Assembly: GCA_040217175.1 (NCBI GenBank)
Contig: JAVJNT010000001.1
Span: forward strand, 496,001-560,000
Origin: Phycisphaerales bacterium
GTDB lineage: Bacteria; Planctomycetota; Phycisphaerae; Phycisphaerales; UBA1924
DNA: 64,000 bases
Direction of reading: 5' to 3'
The notes under the pieces were generated by a model, which saw nothing but the letters and a program-made list of their open reading frames with translations, had not been told where the DNA came from and made no database searches. Shown here one piece after another: positions 36,552 through 44,141 of this stretch. The translations under genes were made by a program, and so were the position numbers. Every line of letters starts with the position of its first letter. Position 1 is the stretch's first letter.

Positions 36552-37523
36552 CTACCGCTTGCCCTCGAGCTGGCGGGCGGCGTCGATCGAGTAGCGGGCC
36601 CAGGGCAGCTCCTGCAGCCGCTCCTTGCGGATGGGCTTGCCGGTCGCCACGCACAGGCCGAAGACGCCGTCCTCGATGCGCTTGAGCGCGGCGTCGATTT
36701 CCTTAATGAGGTTCCGCTCGGCGGCCGCCAGGTCGAGCGAGAGCGTCTGGTCGGCGGCGTCGCTGCCGGCGTCGGCCATGTGCTGGGGCGTCTTGCTCAG
36801 GTTGCCCGAGCCCCCGCCCGTGAGCGCGCCGCCCTCGAGCCCGGTCACTTCGCTCAAGACCTCGTTGCGCTTGCGAAGCAGGATGTCGCGGAACTTCTGC
36901 AGCTCGCGCTTGTTGAACGGGCTCTTGGTCGGATACTTCTCGGCCTTGGCGTTCTCGTCGGGCTCAACCCGCTGGCTGGACGAGATGAGCGGCTTGCGCG
37001 CCGGGCCGCCGGGGCTGAGAAGGCCTCCGATGCCCTCGGGCATGACCGCCGCGGGCGGCTTGGGTCGCTTGGGCCGGCTCGGCCGCGCGGGCTTCTGGTT
37101 GGCGCTCGCCGGTGGGGGCGGCGGCGGCGGTGGGGGTGGAGGCGGCGGGGCGGCCGCCTTCGTCGTGGTCTTCTTGCTCGTTTTCTTCGACGGCACCTTC
37201 TTGGTCGAGGGCTTCTTCGTGGAAGTCTTCTTGGCCGGGGCCTTCTTCGTCGTCTTCTTCTTCGACGTCTTCTTGGTCTCGGCCTTCTTCTTTGGCGCCG
37301 TCTTCTTCACGGCGGCGTTCTTGACGGGGGCCTTCTTCGTCGTCTTCTTGGTGGTCGTCTTGGCGACCTTCTTGGTCGTCTTCTTGCCGACCTTCTTCGT
37401 GGTCTTCTTGCCGGCCTTCGTGCTTGTCTTCTTGGGCCCGCCCGACTTCGATGCGGCGGCAGCGCCGCCCTTGGCCTTGCCGGCCGCGGAGGGCTTCGCG
37501 GGAGTGGTTTTCTTCTTGGCCAA
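36552..37523 (-). CDS. DksA/TraR-like protein with histone-like Lys/Ala-rich N-terminus and a lost zinc finger
   Basis: A 323-residue protein. TTG at 37523 is the only plausible start before the low-complexity region. Residues 1-110 are Lys/Thr/Ala-rich repeats (KKTTKKV, KKTSKKK), like the tails of histone-H1-like or HU proteins, and residues ~125-140 are polyproline. The last ~120 residues are DksA/TraR-like: a coiled-coil (FNKRELQKFRDILLRKRNEV), then GVFGLCVATGKPIRKERLQE and LPWARYSIDA. In DksA the finger is CxxC...CxxC; here only one Cys remains. It may still bind RNA polymerase and, via the tail, DNA. Operon with lspA. Confidence 0.85.
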   Translation of the reverse strand: MAKKKTTPAKPSAAGKAKGGAAAASKSGGPKKTSTKAGKKTTKKVGKKTTKKVAKTTTKKTTKKAPVKNAAVKKTAPKKKAETKKTSKKKTTKKAPAKKTSTKKPSTKKVPSKKTSKKTTTKAAAPPPPPPPPPPPPPASANQKPARPSRPKRPKPPAAVMPEGIGGLLSPGGPARKPLISSSQRVEPDENAKAEKYPTKSPFNKRELQKFRDILLRKRNEVLSEVTGLEGGALTGGGSGNLSKTPQHMADAGSDAADQTLSLDLAAAERNLIKEIDAALKRIEDGVFGLCVATGKPIRKERLQELPWARYSIDAARQLEGKR

Positions 37524-37670
37524 GGCGGCTCCGGGGGCGCGAGAACACGGCCGAAGACGAAGGCACGCGGCTACCCCGGCCGGAGGACGCCAAGAGTAGG
37601 GGGCGTCTTACCGGTCGTCAAAAGAGGCAAGCCGCGAAGTTCGTGGCCCCGGAGACCCCCGCCAGGGCCC

Positions 37671-38762
37671 TCAGGAGGCCGATCCGCTGGTTTCGCCGGT
37701 GGATTCACCGGTGGCTTCGCCGTTTCCGGCGGGCTCGGCGGCCGGCTCGGGCTCGGCGACGTCGAAGCTGCCCAGGCGGCGGTACCGCTGGTAGCGGGCC
37801 TCGAGGAGGTCCTCGGGGCCGATCTCGGTCAGCTCCTCGAGCTGGGCGACGATCCAGCGTTCGAGCTTCTTGGCCGCCTCGGCCTTGTCGCGGTGGGCCC
37901 CGCCGGCGGGCTCGTCGATCACGGCGTCGACCACCCCCAGCTCGAGGTTGTCCCGGGCGGTGAGCTTCAGGGCCTGGGCGGCCTGGCTGTTGGTCCGCTC
38001 GTTGGCCTGCTTCCAGAGGATGGCCGCGCAGCCCTCGGGGCTGATCACCGAGTACCACGCGTGCTGCAGCATCGCGACGCGGTCGCCCACGGCGATGCCC
38101 AGCGCCCCGCCCGAGCCGCCCTCGCCGATCACCACGCTCACGATGGGCACGGGCAGTGCGCTCATCTCCTTCAGGTTCACCGCGATGGCCTCGGCCTGGC
38201 CGCGCTGCTCGGCCTCGAGCCCGGGGAACGCGCCGGGCGTATCGACCAGCGTCACGATCGGCACGCCGAACTTGGCCGCCAGCTGCATCTTCATGAGCGC
38301 CTTGCGGTAGCCCTCGGGGTGGGGGCAGCCGAAGTGGCAGCGGAGCTTCTCCTGCGTGTCTCGGCCCTTGTGGTGGGCGACGACCAGGCACTTGAAGTCG
38401 CCGATGCGGCCGAAGCCGGTGACGATGGCGGGGTCCTCACCGCTCCGCCGGTCGCCGTGCAATTCGGTGAAGTCGCGGCACATGGCCTCGATGTAGTCGC
38501 GGCCCTGCGGGCGGTTCGGATGTCGTGCGACGCGGACGGTGTTCCACGGGCTGAGCTGCTTGTACAGCTCGTCCATGGTCTGGCTGTGGCGGGCCAGGCG
38601 GTCGGCCAGCGCGTGCTCGGCTTCAGCTAATTCGGCGGGGTGGGCGCCCGCGGCGGCGTCGCCCTCGCTCGTGAGCGTGTCGACGCGGCGCTTGAGCTGG
38701 GCGATCTCGTCGTCCAGGGCCCGCAGGGGCTGCTCGAAGTCCAGGGTGTAGTACGTCGCCAT
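37671..38762 (-). CDS. accA: Acetyl-CoA carboxylase carboxyltransferase subunit alpha
   Basis: A 363-residue protein, ~40 longer than E. coli AccA because of an Ala/Glu/Pro tail. It has YTLDFEQPLRALDDEIAQLK at the start, RPQGRDYIEAMC near residue 83, VTLVDTPGAFPGLEAEQRGQ near 175 and IGEGGSGGALGIAVGDRVAM near 215, which form the crotonase-fold active site. It transfers the carboxyl group from biotin on BCCP to acetyl-CoA, the first step of fatty-acid synthesis. ATG at 38762 with GGAGG upstream. It stands alone; accD is not in the window. A divergent proC starts 52 bases away. Confidence 0.97.
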   Translation of the reverse strand: MATYYTLDFEQPLRALDDEIAQLKRRVDTLTSEGDAAAGAHPAELAEAEHALADRLARHSQTMDELYKQLSPWNTVRVARHPNRPQGRDYIEAMCRDFTELHGDRRSGEDPAIVTGFGRIGDFKCLVVAHHKGRDTQEKLRCHFGCPHPEGYRKALMKMQLAAKFGVPIVTLVDTPGAFPGLEAEQRGQAEAIAVNLKEMSALPVPIVSVVIGEGGSGGALGIAVGDRVAMLQHAWYSVISPEGCAAILWKQANERTNSQAAQALKLTARDNLELGVVDAVIDEPAGGAHRDKAEAAKKLERWIVAQLEELTEIGPEDLLEARYQRYRRLGSFDVAEPEPAAEPAGNGEATGESTGETSGSAS

Positions 38763-38814
38763 GAATCCTCCAACATCCGCGGGCCGATTCTAGTGGCCGG
38801 CCGTACCGTGTGCC

Positions 38815-39708
38815 ATGCGCGACACGCCCATCCAGCCAGACACGCCCACGAAGCACGTTGACGTCTGCCCGCTCCTCGTCGTCGGCGGCGGCGCGATGGC
38901 CAGCGCCATCCTGTCGGGCGCGGCCGGGGCAGACCTGCTCGACGGGCCGTGCGTCGTCGCCGAGCCGGACGCGGACAAACGCAAGACGATCGGCACGCTC
39001 TCGCCCTCGATCGACGCGGTCGAATCGATCGCCGACGCCTTCGATGCCCTGCCCTACGACGACGCGACGGTGCTCCTGGCCGTCAAGCCGCAGATGCTCG
39101 GGCAGGTCGCCGAAGAGATCGACGCGTGCGTGGGCGAGGCGATGCTCGAGGGCCGTTGCGTCATCAGCATCCTCGCGGGCGTTACGATCGAGAAGCTTAA
39201 GGGCACGCTGAAGGCCCGCATCGTCCGCGTCATGCCCAACCTGCCGATCTCCGTCGGTCAAGGCGCCACGGCCATGAGCGGCGGGCCCGATGCGACGGGC
39301 GAAGACCTCGATCGCGCCCACCGCCTCTTCGGCGCCGCGAGCCAGGTCTTTGACCTTCCCGAAGACGCCATCGACGCCTTCACCGCCGCGGCCGGCAGCG
39401 GGCCGGCGTACGCGTTCCTGCTGGCCGAGGCGATGGCGGCCGGAGCCATCGAGGCCGGCAACGACCAGGGCCTGAACGAGACGACGACGCGGGCCATCAT
39501 CGCCCAGACGCTGAGGGGCGCCGCCGAGATGCTGGCCCGCCCGTGCAACGGCGAGCTGGCCGACCCCGCCGCCCTGCGCGCCGCCGTCACGAGCAAGGGC
39601 GGCACGACCGCCACGGCGCTCGACGTGCTGGAGGCCCGGGGCGTGCGGAACGCCGTGCGCGAGGCGGTGCTGGCGGCGGCGAAGCGGGCGGGGGAGCTGG
39701 GGAGCTGA
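38815..39708 (+). CDS. proC: Pyrroline-5-carboxylate reductase
   Basis: A 297-residue enzyme of normal length. The Rossmann N-terminus is LLVVGGGAMASAILSG near residue 20 (GxGxMA motif). ATVLLAVKPQMLGQV near 85 and CVISILAGVTIEKL near 120 are typical. RVMPNLPISVGQGATAMSGG near 140 and the C-terminal signature AFTAAAGSGPAYAFLLAEAM near 190 (family motif GSGPAY) are both present. It reduces pyrroline-5-carboxylate to proline with NAD(P)H. The next gene's first possible ATG follows its stop directly, so co-transcription is possible. Confidence 0.97.
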   Translation: MRDTPIQPDTPTKHVDVCPLLVVGGGAMASAILSGAAGADLLDGPCVVAEPDADKRKTIGTLSPSIDAVESIADAFDALPYDDATVLLAVKPQMLGQVAEEIDACVGEAMLEGRCVISILAGVTIEKLKGTLKARIVRVMPNLPISVGQGATAMSGGPDATGEDLDRAHRLFGAASQVFDLPEDAIDAFTAAAGSGPAYAFLLAEAMAAGAIEAGNDQGLNETTTRAIIAQTLRGAAEMLARPCNGELADPAALRAAVTSKGGTTATALDVLEARGVRNAVREAVLAAAKRAGELGS

Positions 39709-39759
39709 ATGGTGTTCCGCTGGAGCAACCGGGCTTGCGGGGCACCGTACAACGGGGCC

Positions 39760-40494
39760 ATGATGCAACGCACGATGGCACGCAAACGGATGCTCGCGCT
39801 CGCGCTGCCCATCGCGGCGATGCTCTCGCCCGGCTGCGGGGAGGCGCCGGCCACGCACCCGGACGCCGAGGCCCTGCTCGCCGAGCCATCGCCCGCCGAG
39901 CCCAGGACCGAGGCGGCCGTCGTCGCCGCCTTCGACGGCTATCGCCTCGCCGCGGCCGATGGACGCGGGGCCGATGCGCTCGAGTACGTGCACGAGCCGT
40001 ACTACGACCTCGTCCGCCATCACCTCGACCTGGTGCTCGACGCCGACCGCGACGACGTCGAGGCGCTGTCCTTCGCCGACCGCTACATGGTGCTGTCGCT
40101 GCGGATGCGTGTCGCGCCCGAGCGACTGCGCACGATCACGCCCAGGGCGCTGGCCGAGCTCGCGATCGAGGAGGGCTGGTTGAGCCAGCTCGCGCTGACG
40201 CACGCCGAGGTCGATCGGGTCGTCCTGCTGCCCGAGGGGCACGAGTCGCCCTGGCGTGCGGAGATCTTCCTCAGCGCGCTGGGACAGCAGGGCCGCACGC
40301 CCATGCCGATGTTCTACGAGGGCGGCGGCTGGAAGATCGACCTCAAGACGCTGTTCGAGCGCGCCGCCCCGCAGCAGGAGCGGATGGCCGAGATGCTCGG
40401 TCCGGATGCCGACGCGATCATCCTCCGCGGCATCGCGGCCAAGGACGGCATCGACGTTCCCGAAGACGTCTACGCACCGATCGGGCGGGAGTGA
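39760..40494 (+). CDS. Lipoprotein of unknown function
   Basis: A 244-residue protein. The ATG at 39760 (or 39763/39775) gives a lipoprotein signal: RKRMLALALPIAAMLSPGC with lipobox SPGC. An alternative ATG at 39709 has a better ribosome site (GGGGAG overlapping proC) but would leave an unusually long N-region. The mature part has EAAVVAAFDGYRLAAADGRG near residue 50, which looks like a SnoaL/NTF2-type start, and FYEGGGWKIDLKTLFERAA near 190, like the conserved WKIDL end of that fold. So a lipid-anchored NTF2-like domain is likely. Function unknown. Followed by a small membrane protein 5 bases on. Confidence 0.75.
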   Translation: MMQRTMARKRMLALALPIAAMLSPGCGEAPATHPDAEALLAEPSPAEPRTEAAVVAAFDGYRLAAADGRGADALEYVHEPYYDLVRHHLDLVLDADRDDVEALSFADRYMVLSLRMRVAPERLRTITPRALAELAIEEGWLSQLALTHAEVDRVVLLPEGHESPWRAEIFLSALGQQGRTPMPMFYEGGGWKIDLKTLFERAAPQQERMAEMLGPDADAIILRGIAAKDGIDVPEDVYAPIGRE

Positions 40495-40499
40495 GCACG

Positions 40500-40883
40500 A
40501 TGGCTCGTGGTGCGACATCCGTTCGACGCATCAAGCTCATCTGCATTGCCGTGTTCCAATTGCTCGTCGCGGGGTACCTGTGGCTCTACCTGCTCGCCAT
40601 GGGCGCGAAGGCCAATCGGTACCAGTCGACCGAAGCGGCCAGCGCGATCATCGACGCGCTCCAGGCCCGGGGCGAGCTGGCCGTCCCGCAGGCTCGCGAT
40701 GAAGCGAACGATCAGCTCTTCGTGATCGCCAACATCGTCATGGAGCCTATCGTCGACGGACGGGTCCCGCTCCTGTGGGCGACCGTCGCGCTGGCGAGCT
40801 TCGGTCTGCTCTTTCTCCTGCTCGCCCTCCTGCCCGATTGCTGGCTCCAGCGCTCGCGCCCCTCCGACGAACCCCTCGCGTGA
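40500..40883 (+). CDS. Small two-TM membrane protein, unknown function
   Basis: A 127-residue protein with TM helices at about residues 12-33 (LICIAVFQLLVAGYLWLYLL) and 92-112 (LLWATVALASFGLLFLLLAL), and a ~55-residue loop between them. The start ATG at 40500 lies five bases after the lipoprotein stop, so the two are probably co-expressed. Its last codons (DEPLA and stop) lie inside a copy of the dispersed hairpin element at 40866-40896, so the repeat has supplied the C-terminus. No family recognised. Confidence 0.72.
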   Translation: MARGATSVRRIKLICIAVFQLLVAGYLWLYLLAMGAKANRYQSTEAASAIIDALQARGELAVPQARDEANDQLFVIANIVMEPIVDGRVPLLWATVALASFGLLFLLLALLPDCWLQRSRPSDEPLA

Positions 40884-40953
40884 GCGAGGGGGCACCGGCG
40901 TAGCGGGAGTCGTCGGATAGGCCATGCCCCCCGGCTCACGCCAAGGGTTCGTC
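40866..40953. repeat. Inverted pair of dispersed GC hairpin elements
   Basis: Plus-strand copy at 40866-40896 (GACGAACCCCTCGCGTGAGC then GAGGGGGCACC) and a minus-strand copy at 40925-40953 (reverse complement GACGAACCCTTGGCGTGAGC then CGGGGGGCA). Each can fold as a C-rich/G-rich stem around a GTGA-containing loop. The family also occurs at 28565-28595, 28690-28720 and 33844-33872 (reverse). It sits between the ends of the convergent genes 40500-40883 and 41001-41636 and may act as a REP-like terminator. Confidence 0.75.
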
Positions 40954-41000
40954 AGAAGATCGCGCGTGTCGATGCGGTCTCTCCTGCCGAAGGCTGCGCT

Positions 41001-41636
41001 CTACGCCGCCACCGTGCCGAACCTGACGTCCACGGCTTCCGCCGGCGTTCCGACCTTGTCCCCGCGCACCGGCGTCAGGCGGTATGCAACCTCGCGCGTG
41101 CCCTCCGGCAGCGTCTCGTCCCTGTACTCGTTCGTGCCGCTGGTCCCGAGCAGCTCGAAGCGGCCCGACCCGTCGAGCATGCGCTCCACGCGCGTGAAGG
41201 CCCGGGCGTGGGGGCGGGGGCGGGTTGCCTGCCAGGCGAGCACGATGGCCCCGTCGTTGTCCACGTGCGTGCGCACGCTCGTGGGCGAGGAAGGCCTGGG
41301 CGTCGGGCGCGGGGCTTTCTCTTTGGGAAGCTCGGCCAGCACGAGGACGCCCGGATCATCTTCGCTCTTCGCCTTCGCGCGGATCACCGAGATCAGCCGA
41401 CCGCCCCGGCGGCGCAGAACATACTCGAGCCGGCGTGCTTCTCGTGCGGCCGCGCGTGCCTTCGCCTGGTACCGCTGGTTCTCCTGCTCGGCCGCGCGTG
41501 CAGCCTCCAGCGCCGCACTCAAGAGCGCCGCGTCCTGGTCCGTCAGGCCGATCTCCCCGGCCCGCTGGGTCCACTTGGTTATCCGCGAGCCGAAGAAGGC
41601 AAGCGCCCCCCTCCGCCCGCGCGGCACCGTTGGCAT
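41001..41636 (-). CDS. Planctomycete-type protein with helical N-terminal and fibronectin-III-like C-terminal domain
   Basis: A 211-residue protein from the ATG at 41636. N-terminal half: helical, with AGEIGLTDQDAALLSAALEA, a long Ala/Arg/Gln coiled-coil-like stretch, and RRRGGRLISVIRAKAKSEDD. After a Pro-rich linker the last ~95 residues look like one fibronectin-III-type beta-sandwich (VDNDGAIVLAWQATRP, FELLGTSGTNEYRDETLP, YRLTPVRGDKVGTPAEAV). The N-terminal half lines up with the protein starting at 63665 (shared IGLT, IRxxAK and DxxVxxxAxLP positions), so the two are paralogues. Function unknown. A repeat array lies just upstream. Confidence 0.75.
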   Translation of the reverse strand: MPTVPRGRRGALAFFGSRITKWTQRAGEIGLTDQDAALLSAALEAARAAEQENQRYQAKARAAAREARRLEYVLRRRGGRLISVIRAKAKSEDDPGVLVLAELPKEKAPRPTPRPSSPTSVRTHVDNDGAIVLAWQATRPRPHARAFTRVERMLDGSGRFELLGTSGTNEYRDETLPEGTREVAYRLTPVRGDKVGTPAEAVDVRFGTVAA

Positions 41637-41770
41637 GGCGCACGGCCTCCCGTTGCCCCCCGGGATTTGCAGGTGAGGGGCTGTTCTCCTGGGTTTCGGC
41701 ATCGTGGTGGGGGGTCTTGAGGGATTTCTTGCCCGGGCCACGAGAAGAGCCCGGTCTTCCGTTCCCGCGG

Positions 41771-41923
41771 CGCGCAACGCACGCCGTGCGCTGCGGGCCC
41801 GGGGGGCCCAAGCCCGGTCCGGAGCGATGCACGCGCGCAACGCAGAGCCTGCGCTGCGCGCGCCGGGAGCCCAGGGGCGGGCTTCGTGAGCCCGGGCGCG
41901 CAACGCACGGCGTGCGCTGCGCG
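41771..41923. repeat. 63-bp-period repeat with three palindromic cores
   Basis: Cores at 41771, 41834 and 41897 begin GCGCAACGCA and end TGCGCTGCG, each an imperfect dyad, spaced exactly 63 bases apart (three times 21). The sequence between the cores is also related (GCGGGCCCGGGGGGCCC compared with GCGCGCGCCGGGAGCCC). It fills most of the 322-base gap 41637-41958 between divergent genes, upstream of both. No gene is supported within the gap. Confidence 0.75.
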
Positions 41924-41958
41924 CCCCTATCTTCCACGGCTCCGTTGGCGTCTTGAGG

Positions 41959-42468
41959 ATGAAGGGCCGGGCGGACCGGGACGAGTCGGCGGTTCCTGGG
42001 AGGCGCATCGTGGGCTACTGGGTGCGATACACCGACGATCGGGAGGAGCGGTTGGCCTCGGGATACCTGCGCACCGCCGGGCGGGCCCGCAAGGCCGGCG
42101 TGCCCAGGGACGCGGCCAAACGGGCGCTCAAGAAGGTCAACGCCCAGGGCATGGCGATGGGTTTGCTGTTCGGCACGACGATCGTGGTGGTGCGCGCGTT
42201 GGCCAACGCGTGGTCGGGCCCGGGCGGGTTTCAGGGCGGATATCTCGTGGCGGGCGTCGTCGTGGTGCTCGTGGCACTCGCGCTGCACCCCTTCGTCGTG
42301 CCCCGCGCGATCCGAGCCCACAAGCGCGGCTTCCTCGACGAGGGCTACTGTCCGGCGTGCGGCTATTCCATCGCCGGACTCGAACTCGAAGAAGACAACT
42401 GCCGCGTCTGCCCCGAGTGCGGCAGCGCGTGGAAGCTCGAGGTCGACGCAACCCCTCCCTCTTCGTGA
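41959..42468 (+). CDS. Membrane protein with C-terminal zinc ribbon
   Basis: A 169-residue protein from the ATG at 41959, preceded by TTGAGG. A soluble basic N-terminus (WVRYTDDREERLASGYLRTA) is followed by two TM helices near residues 70-90 and 100-118. The end is a zinc ribbon: EGYCPACGYSIAGLELEED, then CRVCPECGSAWKLEV (CxxC...CxxCxxC). The ribbon closely resembles the one at the end of the protein at 43776-44141. Likely a membrane-tethered zinc-ribbon protein. First of four small plus-strand genes. Function unknown. Confidence 0.75.
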   Translation: MKGRADRDESAVPGRRIVGYWVRYTDDREERLASGYLRTAGRARKAGVPRDAAKRALKKVNAQGMAMGLLFGTTIVVVRALANAWSGPGGFQGGYLVAGVVVVLVALALHPFVVPRAIRAHKRGFLDEGYCPACGYSIAGLELEEDNCRVCPECGSAWKLEVDATPPSS

Positions 42469-42537
42469 CCCTCGCGGCCCAGGCGCCCGACGCCGGCCAC
42501 CGATCAAGCCGGTCCGGAGAGCGGCCGATGCTTGGGC

Positions 42538-43341
42538 ATGATCATCCTCTCCATGGACACGCGGGTGATGGAGCGCCGCGTGGGGGACGTGGCGATGGCC
42601 TGCCCGCTGCGCCGCGTCGTCGTCGCCTTCGAGGTGTTCGAGGCCACGTCGTACGAGCGGCTGTGGTGCGTACGCCTGACCCGCGGCGAGGTAGTCCGGC
42701 GCGATCTTCGCGATTCCAGGGGTCCGCGGACGCTCGCGGGCTCGCTGCTGCCGCGACGCAAGACCCCGCCTGTGCTGCCCATCGACGGCCCGGCGCCGCA
42801 CACCGTTCGCCGCTGGAACGACCTGGCCGAGCTCGTCGAGAAGACCAACCCCGGCGCCCCCGAGGACGCCGAGGCCATGGCAGCCCAGGATGCCGCGCTG
42901 CGTGAGGAGCGCGAGGGCAGCCAGGCCCGCCTGGCGGCGATGGTCGACCGCATCGTGCTGGCCGACTTTGCCGCCCAGCGGGCGAGGGCCGAGGGCACGG
43001 GCCAGGCGCTCAACGCGCTCATGCTGCTGGCGTCGGCCGCGGCGACGCTGGTGGGGCTCACGGCGCTGGCCGTCGGGCAATGGTGGGCCTGGCTACTGCT
43101 GGCGCCCGCCGCGGTGCTGGCCGCCAAGGCGGTGCACCGCTCGTACCTGGGCGGCCGCGGCGTGGCGCGACGGGTGGTGCGAGGCGTGCTGGCCGAGTCG
43201 CTCGCCCACCTTGCGCCCAGCGAGGCCGAGCTGCGCGACGCCCTGGACGTCGCGGCCGCACGCCGCAGCGACGCGGCGCGATACCTCAAGGACGCCGACG
43301 TAGGCACGATGCTGGGCGTCGACCGGCCGATGGCCGCCTGA
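42538..43341 (+). CDS. Two-TM membrane protein, unknown function
   Basis: A 267-residue protein from the ATG at 42538 (a TTG six bases earlier is possible). The N-terminal ~70 residues form a beta-rich cytoplasmic domain (ACPLRRVVVAFEVFEATSYE, then LWCVRLTRGEVVRRDLRD). A helical Ala/Glu/Arg region follows, then a close TM pair (ALNALMLLASAAATLVGLTAL, QWWAWLLLAPAAVLAAKAV) and a C-terminal helical tail. No catalytic motif seen and no family recognised. It is the second of a run of small membrane-associated genes. Confidence 0.7.
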   Translation: MIILSMDTRVMERRVGDVAMACPLRRVVVAFEVFEATSYERLWCVRLTRGEVVRRDLRDSRGPRTLAGSLLPRRKTPPVLPIDGPAPHTVRRWNDLAELVEKTNPGAPEDAEAMAAQDAALREEREGSQARLAAMVDRIVLADFAAQRARAEGTGQALNALMLLASAAATLVGLTALAVGQWWAWLLLAPAAVLAAKAVHRSYLGGRGVARRVVRGVLAESLAHLAPSEAELRDALDVAAARRSDAARYLKDADVGTMLGVDRPMAA

Positions 43342-43389
43342 AGACGCGGCACGCGCCCGCCAACAATGCCCCGTGCCACGGGGGATGCC

Positions 43390-43791
43390 ATGACGCGGCT
43401 GCTCGGTGAGGGCGTGTTCGTCGCGGGGCGGCCCGTGCGCGATGACCGCGGCCGGTGCGGGCGAGCGTCCGACGCGGGCCGTGTGACGGCGGCCGACGCT
43501 CGGCGTCATCCGGGCGTGATCGGCTGGCTCGCGTTCGTCGCGCTGGTCGTGGTAGGCGGGAAGATCTGGCGGTGGAGCGAGGGCCTGGTCGCCGGAGCCG
43601 CGGGCTGGGCGCTCGGTGGCACCGTCGCGGTGGCGGCGCTGCTGGCCGTGACGATGCTGCTCTCGGTGTCGATCGATCGGAGTCGGCGCGCGCGAGCGCG
43701 AACGCGGAACCGTGCAACCAAGGCGTCCCTGGACGCCGCGGAACCCGATGGCACGCCCGAACGAATCGGAGAGGCATGCGGGCGGCGGTGA
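43390..43791 (+). CDS. Small two-TM membrane protein, unknown function
   Basis: A 133-residue protein. The ATG at 43390 is chosen (an ATG at 43366 is also open). TM helices near residues 45-63 (GVIGWLAFVALVVVGGK) and 70-95 (GAAGWALGGTVAVAALLAV), then a basic Arg-rich tail. Its last 16 bases overlap the start of the zinc-ribbon gene at 43776, so the two are coupled. No family recognised. Coding status is a little uncertain because high GC leaves all frames open. Confidence 0.6.
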   Translation: MTRLLGEGVFVAGRPVRDDRGRCGRASDAGRVTAADARRHPGVIGWLAFVALVVVGGKIWRWSEGLVAGAAGWALGGTVAVAALLAVTMLLSVSIDRSRRARARTRNRATKASLDAAEPDGTPERIGEACGRR

Positions 43792-44141
43792 TCACCGACG
43801 GGCGGGGCGAAGAGCGCGAGGCCGCCGGCACGCTGCACACGCCGCCGCTGGGGCTCAAGGACCGCATCGGCCTGGGCCAGGCGCTTGCGCTCGCCGCTAT
43901 CGCCTTCGCGCTGCTGATCGCCGGGCCGCTGGGCTTGTTCGTGATGGGCGGATGCTTTGCGATCTGGATGCTGTGGTGGTTCATCGCAGGGCGGCAGCAG
44001 GCCGCCGACGAGCTCATCGCCAGGGGCACGTGCGCGTGCTGCGAGTACGAGATCGCCGGGCTGCCCATCGAGCACGACGGATGCGTCGTCTGCCCCGAGT
44101 GCGGCGCGGCGTGGAAGGTGATGGACGCTTCCTCAGCCTGA
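43776..44141 (+). CDS. Small membrane protein with C-terminal zinc ribbon
   Basis: A 121-residue protein, ATG at 43776 after GGAGAGG. Two TM helices (QALALAAIAFALLIAGPLGL and FVMGGCFAIWMLWWFIAG), then CACCEYEIAGLPIEHDG and CVVCPECGAAWKVMD, a zinc ribbon related to the one ending the protein at 41959-42468. The first pair is CxxC (CACC). It is likely a paralogue with a shorter N-terminus. Function unknown. Its stop overlaps the stop of the convergent methyltransferase gene by 9 bases. Confidence 0.78.
   Translation: MRAAVITDGRGEEREAAGTLHTPPLGLKDRIGLGQALALAAIAFALLIAGPLGLFVMGGCFAIWMLWWFIAGRQQAADELIARGTCACCEYEIAGLPIEHDGCVVCPECGAAWKVMDASSA

Noticed and set aside
36036-38630. 864-codon plus-strand open frame
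   Set aside because: It runs antisense through lspA, the DksA-like gene and accA; its sequence mirrors their codon bias and has no domain.
38623-40518. 631-codon minus-strand open frame
   Set aside because: Antisense to proC and the lipoprotein gene, which both have clear motifs on the plus strand.
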